NCBI GenBank assembly: GCA_900318915.1
Contig: ONMI01000066.1
Coordinates: 1-60,142 of the forward strand
Direction: 5' to 3'
Length of the DNA stretch: 60,142 nt
Source of the DNA: an uncultured Prevotellaceae bacterium
GTDB lineage: Bacteria; Bacteroidota; Bacteroidia; Bacteroidales; Bacteroidaceae
Part shown: positions 29,077 through 39,800 of the stretch, piece by piece
Numbering within the stretch: position 1 is the stretch's first letter
How the letters are laid out: every line of letters begins with the position of its first letter
Translations under genes and position numbers: made by a program
The notes under the pieces: generated by a model
What the model saw: only the letters and a program-made list of their open reading frames with translations
What the model was told of the DNA's origin: nothing
The model's database searches: none

Positions 29077-32000
29077 TTAAATAGTTACATTCACACCAAA
29101 CGACCATGTGCGGAAGAAGGGATAGTAGTTACGTCCCACATTGTTGCCGGCCTCTGGGTCGAAGACCTTCAGAATGTCTGATTTTTCCCACACATCATTG
29201 CCGCTGACATACACTCTCAGTTTTTCGATGTAGCGTTTGCTGACAGGTATGGTGTAGCCCAGGGTGATGTTCTTCAACCTCAGATAGGCAGCATTCTGCA
29301 CCCACTTGTCGGAAGGTTGGAAATTGAACATATCGCCGTTGTAATTGTAGAGTCGTGGCCAGAAGGCGTCGGGGTTGTCCTCGGTCCAGTAGTCGCGGTG
29401 CACAGTCCAGGGCATCTGGTGTGTGCGTCCGAAGGGAGCGATGGCCTCGGTGTCGATAAGCATTTTGCGTTTGGCCACGCCTTGGAACATCACAGCGAGG
29501 TCGAATCCCTTCCACTGTGCGGAGAGGTTGAGTCCGTAGAGATAGCGTCCGTTGCTGTTGCCCAGGCACACGAGGTCGCCGTGGTTTTCCTTTGTACCGT
29601 CGCCTCCACCCACCTGGTGGTCGATGCTTCCGTCGGCATCGGGCAGTGTGAGGTAGCGCACGTCGCCGCCGCCCACTTTACCGTCGGAGAACGACTTGTA
29701 GCCCGGATGCGCCTCTTTATACTGATTGTACTCCTCGAGGCTGCTCCAGTAGCCGTCGGTGGTATATCCCCAGATGGTGTTCATGGGATATCCCTCGAGC
29801 AGGCTCACGGTACCCGCCGTGATGACATCCGCTCCGTCGTACTCCTTGAGTTCGTTCTGCGAGTCGCTCAGGTTGAAAGCCACCTGATAGCTGAAGTCGC
29901 CGATGCGGTCTCTCCATTTGATTTCGAATTCCCATCCCCAGGTTTTCAGTTTACCCACATTGACAGCGGGCACGCCGATACCGATGGTGTGCGGCAGCTG
30001 CAGGCGGGAGAGCATGTCGTTGTTGTACTTCCAGTAATAGTCGAAGGAGCCGCTGAGCCTTCCGTTGAGCACGCCGAAGTCGACACCCACATTGGTGGTC
30101 TCGATGGTTTCCCATGTCTTGTCTTTCGAAGCGAGGTTGGCCTGGTAGTAGCTCTTCTCGGTGATATAGGTGGCTCCCTGCGAGATGGTGGGCACATAGT
30201 CGTAGAGTCCCAGCACGGCGCCATTGCCCAGTTGTCCCCACGATGCGCGCAGTTTGAGGTTGCTCACCCAGTCGAGTGTGAACCATTTCTCCTGGTTCAC
30301 CCTCCATGCGGCGCTTACCGAGGGGAAGGCCTTCCATCTCTTGGAGGGAGCCAGTCGAGAGCTTCCGTCGTAGCGTATATTGGCCTCGAGGAGGTATCTT
30401 TCATCGTAGTTGTAATTGATACGTCCGAAGTAAGACATCATGGACCAGGGCTGAATATTGTCGGCCAGCGATATATTGCTGGCTTCGGCGGCGTCGAAGT
30501 AGTTGAACGAGAAGAAGTCGTTTGAGTTCATGTTTCTTGCAGTGGCGTCGAACTGGTCTTTGCGGTAGTTTTCATAGCTGGAGCCTGCGAGCACCTTCAC
30601 ATTGTGTTTCAGCACATCGAACTCATAGTTGACGGTAGCCTCGAACTGGTCGTGATAGTCGTTGTTCTTGATGCGGTAGAGCGAGTTGGGGTTGTTGGTC
30701 TGCTGCCGGATGGTGGTACCGTTCATGGCGTACCATGCCAGCCAGTGGCGCTCGGAGCGTCCGGTGTAGTAGCCGGCTCTGCGGCTGGCATTGAGATTGA
30801 TTCTCAGCCCCTTGACCAGGTTTTTGATAATGAGTTCGCCCTTGCCGAGATACGCCTCATAGAGCGTCTCGTTGGTACCACCGTTTTTCAGGATGTCGAT
30901 GGGGTTCACCTGCAGGTCTCCGCTATAGGGCTGCTCACCGATGTTGGGTGTTTCCTCGGGCTGCCAGAGGAGCTGTCGTGCGCGTGCCCCATACATGGTG
31001 TTGAGGATGCTTCCAGCCCCGTTGGAGGGCGAGGTGTTTTTCTTCGACTGATACTGCAGGTTGACGCCCAGTTCGAGATACTTGTTCAGTTCGGCGTTCA
31101 CCTTGGCATGCAGGTTCACCCGGGTGTTGGAGTTGTCGGTATACTTGAGCATACCGTTTTTATAGAAGAAGTTGCCGCTCACGAGATAGTGAACCGACTT
31201 GGTGCCGCCGGAGACAGACACCGAGTGGTTGGTCTGGTCGCTGTAGTCTTTAGTTCCCTCGTCCACCCAGTTGGTGGCGGTGAACTGCTCCCATCGTCCG
31301 TTGTTGTTGTTGGGATAGTAGTTGAAGTTGGGGTTGGCCACCCAAGTGGTTTTCTCTTTGTTCCACTCATAGCTTCCGCCCTGGTTGTAGCGTCCCAGGT
31401 TGATCCACTGCTGCTCCTCCCATGCCGGCAGACGTTTGGGCATATTGCCCGGCGTGTTCACCGCATAGTAGCCCGAATAAGAGATTTTCGGTTTCCCCTC
31501 GGTACCGCTCTTGGTGGTGACCAGCACCACTCCCGATGCAGCCCTTGCACCATAGATGGCGCAGGCCGAAGCATCCTTCAGCACCGAGATGCTCTCGATA
31601 TCATCGGCATTGAGCAAGGCCAGGTCGCCCTCCACGCCATCGATAAGAACGAGCGCGCTGGTGGCGTTGACCGACGAGAAGCCGCGAATTCTGAGTCCGG
31701 AGCTTTCGCTTCCCGGCTCACCGCTGTTTCGCAGCACGGCCACGCCGGGCAGTTCACCCTGCATGGCGCTGAGCACGTCGCTCGACGGTTTTGCGGCCAG
31801 TTTGTCACCGTCTACCGCCGACACGGCACCGGAGAGATTGGCCCTTTTCTGTGTGCCGTAACCCACGACGACCACTTCAGAAAGCGTCTTGTCGTCCTCG
31901 GTCATCAGTATTTCGCCCGAGACGCGGGAAACTTGCATTTCCAGGTCGACATAACCCACGTAGGAGAAGACGATGGCAGCGCCCCGTCTTACCTGCTGGA

Positions 32001-32214
32001 GGACGAATCGGCCATCGAGGTCGGTAACGGCGCCGTTGGAGGTACCCTTCTCCATCACACTCACTCCAATCATAGGTTCGCGCGTGACGGCATCGAGCAC
32101 CGTTCCTGTGACGTTTTGTGTGCCTTGCGCATAGCTCCCCTCGCTGTGCAGGAGAGCCAGGCAGCCTATCATCAGCTGCAGCCAAAAAGCAATAGAAAAT
32201 GATTTTAGTCTCAT
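29077..32214 (-). CDS. SusC/RagA TonB-dependent outer-membrane receptor
   Basis: This 1045-residue outer-membrane transporter imports oligosaccharides using TonB energy. The start MRLKSFSIAFW (32214) gives a signal peptide ending in SYAQG; the upstream codons lie in the promoter leader. Order of parts: a carboxypeptidase-like regulatory domain (GTVLDAVTREPMIGVSV, about 35-110), a plug with the SusC signature (LSGAVSAVDGDKLAAKPSSDV, GLRIRGFSSVNATSALVLIDG) and a 22-strand barrel ending FGVNVTI. First gene of a five-gene operon that also encodes SusD, a lipoprotein, a lyase/GH88 fusion and GH2. Confidence 0.95.
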   Translation of the reverse strand: MRLKSFSIAFWLQLMIGCLALLHSEGSYAQGTQNVTGTVLDAVTREPMIGVSVMEKGTSNGAVTDLDGRFVLQQVRRGAAIVFSYVGYVDLEMQVSRVSGEILMTEDDKTLSEVVVVGYGTQKRANLSGAVSAVDGDKLAAKPSSDVLSAMQGELPGVAVLRNSGEPGSESSGLRIRGFSSVNATSALVLIDGVEGDLALLNADDIESISVLKDASACAIYGARAASGVVLVTTKSGTEGKPKISYSGYYAVNTPGNMPKRLPAWEEQQWINLGRYNQGGSYEWNKEKTTWVANPNFNYYPNNNNGRWEQFTATNWVDEGTKDYSDQTNHSVSVSGGTKSVHYLVSGNFFYKNGMLKYTDNSNTRVNLHAKVNAELNKYLELGVNLQYQSKKNTSPSNGAGSILNTMYGARARQLLWQPEETPNIGEQPYSGDLQVNPIDILKNGGTNETLYEAYLGKGELIIKNLVKGLRINLNASRRAGYYTGRSERHWLAWYAMNGTTIRQQTNNPNSLYRIKNNDYHDQFEATVNYEFDVLKHNVKVLAGSSYENYRKDQFDATARNMNSNDFFSFNYFDAAEASNISLADNIQPWSMMSYFGRINYNYDERYLLEANIRYDGSSRLAPSKRWKAFPSVSAAWRVNQEKWFTLDWVSNLKLRASWGQLGNGAVLGLYDYVPTISQGATYITEKSYYQANLASKDKTWETIETTNVGVDFGVLNGRLSGSFDYYWKYNNDMLSRLQLPHTIGIGVPAVNVGKLKTWGWEFEIKWRDRIGDFSYQVAFNLSDSQNELKEYDGADVITAGTVSLLEGYPMNTIWGYTTDGYWSSLEEYNQYKEAHPGYKSFSDGKVGGGDVRYLTLPDADGSIDHQVGGGDGTKENHGDLVCLGNSNGRYLYGLNLSAQWKGFDLAVMFQGVAKRKMLIDTEAIAPFGRTHQMPWTVHRDYWTEDNPDAFWPRLYNYNGDMFNFQPSDKWVQNAAYLRLKNITLGYTIPVSKRYIEKLRVYVSGNDVWEKSDILKVFDPEAGNNVGRNYYPFFRTWSFGVNVTI

Positions 32215-32251
32215 AAGGTATAAATTAGGATTTAGGTTGATATTGATGCGG

Positions 32252-32284
32252 CAAAAATACCCCGCACCATGAGATATGCCAAAC
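32252..32284 (-). promoter_or_regulatory. Promoter of the polysaccharide utilization operon
   Basis: On the minus strand TTTG (32281-32284) is followed after 21 bases by TATTTTTG (32252-32259), a perfect TAnnTTTG box. The leader to the susC start is about 35 nt. It is divergent from the regulator promoter at 32417-32447. Confidence 0.75.
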
Positions 32285-32416
32285 AAATCACTACATCACG
32301 ACTACTATACACTTGCACAACGACTACATCAAGGCTTTCTCACAAAAATTGCAAATCACTGATTATCAGAAGATTTTATTTAAAAATGCGGGTATAAAAT
32401 CTTCTACGCCTTGGTC

Positions 32417-32447
32417 TTGGCTTTTTAAAGAAAAAAATGTACTTTTG
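32417..32447 (+). promoter_or_regulatory. Promoter of the sensor-regulator gene, probably leaderless
   Basis: TTGG at 32417 and TACTTTTG at 32440-32447 are spaced by 20 bases and form a good -33/-7 pair. The -7 box ends only five bases before the ATG at 32453, so transcription should start at or next to the start codon. Confidence 0.7.
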
Positions 32448-32452
32448 TCGGC

Positions 32453-35275
32453 ATGAAACGAAGCATTATCCGGTATCTACTTACAGGCATGTTCCTTTTT
32501 CTGTCGGTCGCGCTCCAGGCAGGCAGCTACTGGCAGCGTGCTGTAGTGAACTACACCCGCCAGCAGTACCACTCAGGCAATCAGAACTGGCAGATTGTGC
32601 AGAGCCGTGAAGGATGGATGTACTTTGCCAACAACAAAGGCCTTCTGGAGTTTGACGGTTCCAGTTGGCACACCTATCCCCTTCCGGGCAATGCCAAGGT
32701 GCGGTCGGTATGCGCTGTCGACGGCGCCATCTATGTAGGTGCCCTTGGACAGTTCGGCCGTTTTGTCCGTACCGACAAGGGCCGCATGACCTATGAACGG
32801 CTTTCCGAGCCGGTGGAGAAGATTGGGCAGCTAAATGTATGGAACATCCACCACATGGGCAGCGACACCTACTTTCAGTGCGACACCGCCCTTTATGTGA
32901 ACGACACCCGCCACCAAATCAACGATCCCCACGGTCTCAGCTATTCGGCCGTACTATACAACCGCCTCTACGTGACCACCGCCACCGGCATCTACGTGCT
33001 CACCGGCCATAAGTTCTCCCCCCTTCAGGGCATCGACATCCGGAACACCTCGGCCATTGTGGCCATGCTGCCCTACGAAGGGCGCCTTCTGCTCGTGAGC
33101 CGTGAGAAAGGACTGTTTCTCTACGGCGACAGCCATTTGGAACCCGTCCACACCGCCGCCATGAGCTGCATCCATGAAAAGCAGCTCTCTTGCGCCGCCA
33201 TCAGCGGCCATCTCCTGGTGCTGGGCACCCTCCACGACGGTGTCATGCTGATAGACATGCAGACGGGTCAGACCGAGCAGATTTCCATCGGCAACGGTCT
33301 TCAGAGCAAGACGGTGCTTTCGGCCGCATTCGACGCCGACCACAACCTATGGCTGGGTTTGGACAACGGCATCGACTGCATACCGCTCGACTCCCCGCTC
33401 CGTTTTCTGAACAGCCGGCAGTCGCCGGTGGGCAGCGGCAACTGCAGCATCACCTACCGCCACAAGCTCTATCTGGGCAGCAACCAAGGCCTCTACGAGA
33501 TGCAGGGCCAGGAGATACGCTTCATCGAGGGCACCGGCAGCCAGGTGTTGTGTCTGGACACCATCGGCGGGCAGTTGTTCTGCGGCGGCCGCCACTTCTT
33601 CCTGATGATCGACGGCGACCGCATCACCCGCTTCGACCAGCGCGGTGTGTGGGGTGTCCGCTCGCTGGGCTACCGCGACGATGTGCTGCTGGTGGCCACC
33701 TATTGGGGCCTGCAGCTGATGCGCCGTCAGGGAGGGCAATGGATACTGGGCGAGAAAGTGAAAGGAGCCGACCTCTCGGCAAAGACCTTCTATGTGGAAG
33801 AAGGGTCAGGCGCCGTCTGGGTGGCCAACAAGGAGAAAGGCCTCTTCCGGCTCCTGCTGAGCCCCGACCTCACCCGTGTGACGTCGAAGCGGTGCTATAA
33901 TTCGGAGCAGTTGCCCAAGGGCGACAATGTGTGCATCGCCAAGATAGACGGCGAGACGGTGATAGCGAGCCACAGGGGTCTGTTCCGCTACGACGCCACG
34001 CACGACCGTCTGGACCCCTTCAAGGAATTGGAGAACCGGCTGGAAGGCCACAATGCCTACACCTACCTCTATCAAGACAAGAAAGGCCGGCTGTGGTATG
34101 CTGCCGACGGCACCCTCCATGTAGTGGCCGGCAAGGAACGCGACGGATTTCTGAACGACTGTCTGATAGAAGATTTCGAGAACATCAGTTTCACGGCCGA
34201 CGGGCGGCAGACCGTGATTGGCACGGAAGACGGTTTTGCGCTGCTAAGTCTGGAGCAGCGCCCCCAGACCGACCGTCAGGCGCAACAAGTGCGGCCCTAC
34301 ATACGGAGCATTTACATCGGCAACTATGCCGACACCCTCTTCTACGGTTGCCGTCAGCCCGTTCGGATAGCCTGGCGCGACAATTCGGTTCGTCTGGAGT
34401 ACAGCACGAACAACTACGACCCCACCACGACCGTGCAATACAGCTACTGGCTGGAGGGTTCGGCCGAACAGGGGTGGAGTCCCTATTCCCGCCACCGCAT
34501 CAAGGAATACACCAATCTGCCCGAAGGCAACTACACCTTCCATGTGCGCATCATGATGGCAGGGCTTTCCACGCCTGTGGAGACCTCGTTCAGTTTCACC
34601 ATTCTTCCGCCCTGGTACCGCACCTGGTGGGCCTACGCCCTTTATGCCATCCTGCTGCTGGCGGCCGTCCGTCTGGCCTACCTGCGCCTTCAGAAAAGCC
34701 GCCAACGGCTTGTGGCCGAGAAGAACGAGCAGATACAGGAGCAGGAAGAACAGCTGCAGGAGCAGGAGGAGCAGATAGCCACCCTGCGTGAGGAGAAGCT
34801 CGAGGTGGAACTCCGCGCCCGCCAGCAAGAGCTGGTGAGCTCAAGGATGAACGTGGTTCGCAAGAACGAGATGCTGCTCGACATCAAGAAGACCGCGGTG
34901 AGTCTGAACAACGCCCTTCCCTCGAGTACTGAGATCAAGCAATCGGAGTTGCTGACCACCATCAAGCGCCGCGTGATGCGCCTGATAAGCCAGATAGACA
35001 CCAACATAGAACACGATGAAGACCTTGAAGCCTTCAAGGACACCTTCGACAGTGTGCACCACCACTTTCTCCAGACACTCGACGAGCGCTACCCCAGCCT
35101 CTCGCACAAGGAGAAGATGCTGTGTGTGTACATCCGCATGAATCTACTTTCTAAAGAGATAGCCCCGCTGCTCAACATCTCCACCCGCGGTGTGGAGATA
35201 AGCCGCTACCGCATCCGGCAGAAACTTGGTCTCGACTCGAAAGACAGCCTGACCAAGTTTCTGCAGAGCCTGTAG
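32453..35275 (+). CDS. Membrane-tethered beta-propeller sensor with a LuxR-type DNA-binding domain
   Basis: A 940-residue regulator: signal peptide (to about 23), a long periplasmic beta-propeller region with WIVQSREGWMYFANNKGLLEFDG-type repeats (about 30-620), a triple-tyrosine Y_Y_Y domain (about 635-715), one transmembrane helix (about 726-744), a Gln/Glu-rich coiled coil (about 745-810) and a C-terminal LuxR/GerE-like helix-turn-helix (LSHKEKMLCVYIRMNLLSKEIAPLLN onward). It has no histidine kinase or receiver domain, unlike hybrid two-component sensors of many polysaccharide loci. It is divergent from the susC operon and is its likely activator, sensing a glycan fragment in the periplasm. 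Confidence 0.88.
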   Translation: MKRSIIRYLLTGMFLFLSVALQAGSYWQRAVVNYTRQQYHSGNQNWQIVQSREGWMYFANNKGLLEFDGSSWHTYPLPGNAKVRSVCAVDGAIYVGALGQFGRFVRTDKGRMTYERLSEPVEKIGQLNVWNIHHMGSDTYFQCDTALYVNDTRHQINDPHGLSYSAVLYNRLYVTTATGIYVLTGHKFSPLQGIDIRNTSAIVAMLPYEGRLLLVSREKGLFLYGDSHLEPVHTAAMSCIHEKQLSCAAISGHLLVLGTLHDGVMLIDMQTGQTEQISIGNGLQSKTVLSAAFDADHNLWLGLDNGIDCIPLDSPLRFLNSRQSPVGSGNCSITYRHKLYLGSNQGLYEMQGQEIRFIEGTGSQVLCLDTIGGQLFCGGRHFFLMIDGDRITRFDQRGVWGVRSLGYRDDVLLVATYWGLQLMRRQGGQWILGEKVKGADLSAKTFYVEEGSGAVWVANKEKGLFRLLLSPDLTRVTSKRCYNSEQLPKGDNVCIAKIDGETVIASHRGLFRYDATHDRLDPFKELENRLEGHNAYTYLYQDKKGRLWYAADGTLHVVAGKERDGFLNDCLIEDFENISFTADGRQTVIGTEDGFALLSLEQRPQTDRQAQQVRPYIRSIYIGNYADTLFYGCRQPVRIAWRDNSVRLEYSTNNYDPTTTVQYSYWLEGSAEQGWSPYSRHRIKEYTNLPEGNYTFHVRIMMAGLSTPVETSFSFTILPPWYRTWWAYALYAILLLAAVRLAYLRLQKSRQRLVAEKNEQIQEQEEQLQEQEEQIATLREEKLEVELRARQQELVSSRMNVVRKNEMLLDIKKTAVSLNNALPSSTEIKQSELLTTIKRRVMRLISQIDTNIEHDEDLEAFKDTFDSVHHHFLQTLDERYPSLSHKEKMLCVYIRMNLLSKEIAPLLNISTRGVEISRYRIRQKLGLDSKDSLTKFLQSL

Positions 35276-35328
35276 GCAGCCGCCGTAGGCAGTTACCGCA
35301 TTCGGCTTTAAGCCGCAGGCACAAGCCT

Positions 35329-35670
35329 TTACTCGTCCGGCACGTAGATAATCTTGCCGTCTTCCAGTTCGTAGGCCGTGCCGAGCCGGCGGCCGCGTGA
35401 GCCTGTTGAGCCGGCGGCCTCGCCGCTTGCCTTATACGTCTTTATCTCCCGTCCCTTCTTGGTGATAATCTGCATCTTGTCGGTGCCGGGATTCTTCACC
35501 ACGGTGAAATCCTCCTGTGAGAACACCTCCGTCATGTTCATGTGCATGACCATGGCCACCATGAGCGCCACGGCGAAGACCATGGCCACATCGAAGAGGT
35601 TGACCACCACGCTCAGCGGGTCGGCATCATCGTCGGTCATGACGTTGCCGTTTCTGCGTCGTCTTCTCAT
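35329..35670 (-). CDS. DUF2149 protein, ExbD/TolR-like
   Basis: A 113-residue protein with a basic N terminus (MRRRRRNGN), one transmembrane helix carrying an aspartate at its start (DPLSVVVNLFDVAMVFAVALM) and a small periplasmic domain. The layout is that of ExbD/TolR partners of ExbB-type proton channels, and DUF2149 members are found beside MotA/TolQ/ExbB genes. It overlaps the upstream exbB-like gene by four bases (ATGA), so the two are translationally coupled. It probably forms a proton-driven motor with that protein to power the CobN-like chelatase or the receptor of this operon. Confidence 0.82.
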   Translation of the reverse strand: MRRRRRNGNVMTDDDADPLSVVVNLFDVAMVFAVALMVAMVMHMNMTEVFSQEDFTVVKNPGTDKMQIITKKGREIKTYKASGEAAGSTGSRGRRLGTAYELEDGKIIYVPDE

Positions 35671-36272
35671 ACCGCTTTACTCTTATTGATTACACTGGCC
35701 ACGAAATCGAGGCTGTTGGCATCCTTTGTCATCCAGCGCTGCTTGAGCTGCAGGGTGAAGAGGCCCACGGCGCTGATGAGCAGGCCCACCACGGTGGCCG
35801 AGAAGACCACCTGCATGTTGTAGGCCATACCGGCGATGTCGCCCGTGGAGAGCCCCACGAGCGCCGGCGACATGGAGATGAGGGTGCCGATGAGTCCGAG
35901 CACCGGTCCCAGTTTGGCCAGCAGGCGTGAGAGGTTCACCTCCTTGGCCGTCTCTATCTCGAAACGACTCACCAGGTAGTCGGCATAGTCAGCATCGGGC
36001 TCATGGCTGAGCAATTGGCCGAGATACTGTGTGAAGCGCGAGCCTTCCGCTCCCGCCTCCTGCACCTTCTGGCGCAACTGCGGGAGCGACTCCGGCTGGA
36101 GCGCGTCGATATCCCCGTCGAGCAACCGGCCTATGCGCCTACGAGTTAGGAAAGCGCTGTAGGTGGCGCCCAGCAGCACCAGCGCCCGGAAGAAAAAGAA
36201 GATGAGCAACACGATGTCGGGCACGAGCAGCGCGTTGGCAATGGTGAACAAAGCTTTGGATATGATTTCCAT
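35667..36272 (-). CDS. MotA/TolQ/ExbB-type proton channel protein
   Basis: A 201-residue inner-membrane protein with one N-terminal helix, a cytoplasmic segment and two C-terminal helices, typical of the ExbB/TolQ fold. The conserved segment LLAKLGPVLGLIGTLISMSPALVGLSTGDIAGMAYNMQVVFSATVVGLLISAVG resembles the family core, including the conserved small-residue helix and threonine. Partner is the DUF2149 protein overlapping its end. It sits in a cobalamin-riboswitch operon; P. gingivalis hmu operons have a comparable channel gene next to a CobN-like chelatase. Confidence 0.86.
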   Translation of the reverse strand: MEIISKALFTIANALLVPDIVLLIFFFFRALVLLGATYSAFLTRRRIGRLLDGDIDALQPESLPQLRQKVQEAGAEGSRFTQYLGQLLSHEPDADYADYLVSRFEIETAKEVNLSRLLAKLGPVLGLIGTLISMSPALVGLSTGDIAGMAYNMQVVFSATVVGLLISAVGLFTLQLKQRWMTKDANSLDFVASVINKSKAV

Positions 36273-36278
36273 TATCAG

Positions 36279-36884
36279 TTATTTTTTGTTTTTCATTTTT
36301 TTCTTCAGTCTGTCGGCCAGGAATCCCACCGTGGCCTGCGTGGCCACCAGTCCCACGGCAGCGATACCTCCCGAAAGCAGCAGGTGCAGCTCCACCCTGG
36401 CCTGTACCACCGGCAGCAGCCACCTCATGGCGAGCGAGAGCACCAGCAGCAGCGCCACGGCCGCGAAGGCGAAGCCGCCCCCCAGCGTGACGAAGTCGAC
36501 CCCCGGTGCAGCGAACACCGCCACAGCGAGCGCATAGCCCAGTGCCGGAAGCACGAGCAGTTGCGGATAAGCATAGAGCAACGCCCACATGCAGCGGCCC
36601 ATCCGCCCCCGTGGCGTCTCCTCATTGATCCAGAGCAGGCAGAAAGCCGTGCACACCGCCGCATCGATGGTGAGCACCACCGCCACATCCCTGAGCACTG
36701 CCGTCTGCTGGACCATCGCCTCCAACTGTGTCTTGGAGAGCAACACCACATAGTGGGTGGCGCCGAAGACCAGCAGGCCAATGACCAGGCAGCAGGCTAT
36801 TTGTTGCCACATCTTCCACAAACTCATTTTCACCGCCGTATTGAGCACGATGAAAAAGACGAGCAGCCATACGAGTGTCTCCAT
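36279..36884 (-). CDS. Six-helix membrane protein of the chelatase operon
   Basis: A 201-residue protein with about six hydrophobic segments (for example VWLLVFFIVLNTAVKM, CCLVIGLLVFGATHYVVLL, AFAAVALLLVLSLAMRWLL) and a basic C terminus (RLKKKMKNKK). I do not recognise a named domain. It is six bases from the ExbB-like gene and nine from the CobN-like gene, so it is very likely part of the same machine. A similar small polytopic protein occurs between the chelatase and the ExbB-like gene in hmu-type operons. Confidence 0.75.
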   Translation of the reverse strand: METLVWLLVFFIVLNTAVKMSLWKMWQQIACCLVIGLLVFGATHYVVLLSKTQLEAMVQQTAVLRDVAVVLTIDAAVCTAFCLLWINEETPRGRMGRCMWALLYAYPQLLVLPALGYALAVAVFAAPGVDFVTLGGGFAFAAVALLLVLSLAMRWLLPVVQARVELHLLLSGGIAAVGLVATQATVGFLADRLKKKMKNKK

Positions 36885-36893
36885 GCTTGCGTA

Positions 36894-39800
36894 TTATTGC
36901 CGTTTTCTCAATCTTGCCACCACCACAGCGAGCAGCACCAGCGCCATCAACACCACCCCTACGACAATCCATGTGGAATGGCCGGTGGAGGCCGCCGGAG
37001 CGCCCTCCTCGTCGAGCACCATTGATTTCTGCCCTGAGCCGGCACTCTTCACCTGCTGGAGCGAGCGGTTGTAAGCCTTCGCCTCCGCTTGGGGCAGATT
37101 GCCCGCCACAAACTGCTGCAGCTGTGCGTTGTTGCACACGAAGTCGGTGCAGGCCGCTCCGCTCTCGGCCGTAATCTGCGCATGCAGACCCGCCGTCTGT
37201 TTCAGTTGGTCGGCAGAAGGTTTCCAGAATCCCTTTCGGGCACTCTCGAGCAGCACCGCCGTCATGGCCTGGTAGGCGGCGGGATTCTTCTCCTGGAAGA
37301 AGTTGCGCACGCCCAGCTGGTTCTCATCGGCCACATACATGCGGTACAGGTCGTTGTAGAGCTGCGGGTCGAGCGCTGTGGGCCGTGTGGCGTTCCATCC
37401 GAAGATATTCCGGAACACCTCGCCGAACATCTGCGCCGTTCCCTCATCGCCCTTCATCCGTTCCTTTACGAAAGCCGGATTGAGCACGGTGGTGCGCACC
37501 TCCACGGCGATGGCCTCATTGAGGTCCTGCATGCGTCGGTTGGCCCTGTTGCGGTAGTCGGCCATCAAGGCATCCGGTTCCTTTCCCGTGAGTGTCTTTA
37601 CAGCGAGCGACAGTCCGCCTGTAAACTCATAGACATGGTCGAGCGACACCGGTCCCCACGTATTGCTCTGCCGCGGCTGCACCACGAGGTCGGTCTGCTG
37701 CAGCGCCGCTGCGAAGAGTCCCTCCTCGGCCACGCCCCAGTTTTCGTCATCGCCGTAGGCAGCCCCCATATTGTTGAGATAGCCCTCCACAAGCTGCTTG
37801 CGGTCGGTCCATGAGCCGCTTCGCTCTATATAGTTCATCATGCCCGTGCTGTAGCCGCCGTTGACCGGTCCGAAGACCCTCATGGTGGCCATTTCGCGCG
37901 CCCTTTTGGGCGGCATGCCGTTCTCTACGAGCTGTTTTTCCTGTTCCACGGTTCCCTGGTGCACGAAATTGCTGTCAGAGACATCCTCCGACGCCATTTT
38001 CACCGCCTTGGTGATGAGTTTGAGCCGCGAGTCGGCTATGTCGCGCAACTGTCCACTCACCTGCACCACCACATTGATTCTGGGCCGCCCCAACTGCCGG
38101 GCCGGTATGAGGCGCAGTGTGGCGATGCGTCCCTCGCTGTCGCGCACCGGCTCCGCGCCGAGCATCCACAGCGCCTGCGCCACCGTAGCCCCCTGTGTGG
38201 CGATAAACTCTCCCGCCCACAGCGTGTAGCTCACCTTCCTGGGCCACTCATGGTGCTGGCTGCGGTACCGGCTCAGCGTGTTTTCCGCCAGGCGCTTGCC
38301 GTCTTCCCATGCCTGCGGGTCTGGGGTGTTGTCTGGGTTGATACTGAACATGTTCCGCCCTGTGGGCAGCACATTCGGGTTGAGCACGGGGTCGCCTCCC
38401 GGTGCCGGCGGCACATTGCCGCCGCCGAGCGCACGAACCATGGCGTCGAACTCATTCTGCGTAGACTGCACCAGAAGCCGGCGGTTGTCATTGGCAGCCA
38501 TGCCCGCCTTGACCTGCTGGCGTGCTTTCGGCAGGTAGTGGTGCGCCACAAAGGCGTAGTCTTGCTGCTGACGGGCGGTGATGCGCCCCTTCTCGCAGTC
38601 GGCCCTTGCCAACTCGAAGGCCAGCGGTTCCGCCTCCATGGCCATCACCGTCTGGTAGAGGTCTTGCTCCGAGTAGGGCACGCCCATGGTGTAGTAAGCC
38701 CCCTGCATGCGCTCGTTGGCCAGTTCTTCGAGGTGCGCGTCGATACGCTGCATCTCCTCGGCGCTGTAAGGTCTCGACAGCGTGCTGTCGAGCTGCAGGT
38801 CGCGGTGCAGACCCTGCCTCACCACCTCGCTCTTGATGCCCAGCAGTAGCTGCTTGTCGGCACAGCCGCCGTCGACGGCCCTGTGCACTTTGGCCAGCAG
38901 CGCCTCATACTTCTGCCGCATGCCGCTCTCGGCATAAGGCGGCGTGAGATAAGTGAGCAAGACCGCCCTGCTACGCCGCTTGGCGATAATGGCCTCGCCC
39001 ACATTGCCCGTGGTGTAGAAATAGAAGTGCGGCAGCGGTCCGATGAGCTGGCTGCTCCAGTCGTCGGCCCTCATGCCGGCGTCGCGTCCCGGTGTGAACT
39101 CCAGGTTGCCGTGTGTGCCGAAGTGGATGAGCGCATCGGCCTTAAAGCCTTTCTGCACATAGAGATAGGGAGCCAGATAGCTGTGTGGGGGCGGCACATC
39201 GACACCGTGCACCAGTTTGAAGTCATCATCGCCCAGTGCCGGCCGCGGCTGCGGGAAGAGGAGCACATTGCCGTAGCGCAGACAGGCCACGGCGATGCTG
39301 TCGCCGCGTGTGAGCAGACTGCCCGGCGCCTTGCCGTAGTGGCTCACCACACTGTTGTATTGCTCCTTGGGCAACACCTCGTGCGCCCACTGCTCATATT
39401 GCGCCGTCTTAATCCACTGCGGGTGACCCTTTCTCATATATTCCTGCTGCGCCCCCTTGGCGTAAGAGCCGAGCACGATGCCCTCGGTCTTGACCTGCCG
39501 TGCGAATTCGGCCAGCGATGCCGGCAGTCCGTTCACGTTGTAGCCCTCCTGCTGGAGGCGCTTCAGGAAATTGTAGAGCGAGGGTATCACCTCCATGCCG
39601 CTGGCCAGGAGCGCATCCTTGCCCGGCCGTTTGAAGTAGCCGATGGCCACCCGCTTGTCGCGGTTGCTCTTGGTCCGCAGGGCCAGCGTGCGCTCTATGT
39701 GGTCCACGAGCATGAGGCAGCGGTCCACCTCGGCCGTGAAGCGGTAGTATCCGTTCTTATCGGGGTTCTGCGTGGCGATGCAGAAAGGCGCCGTGGCCCC

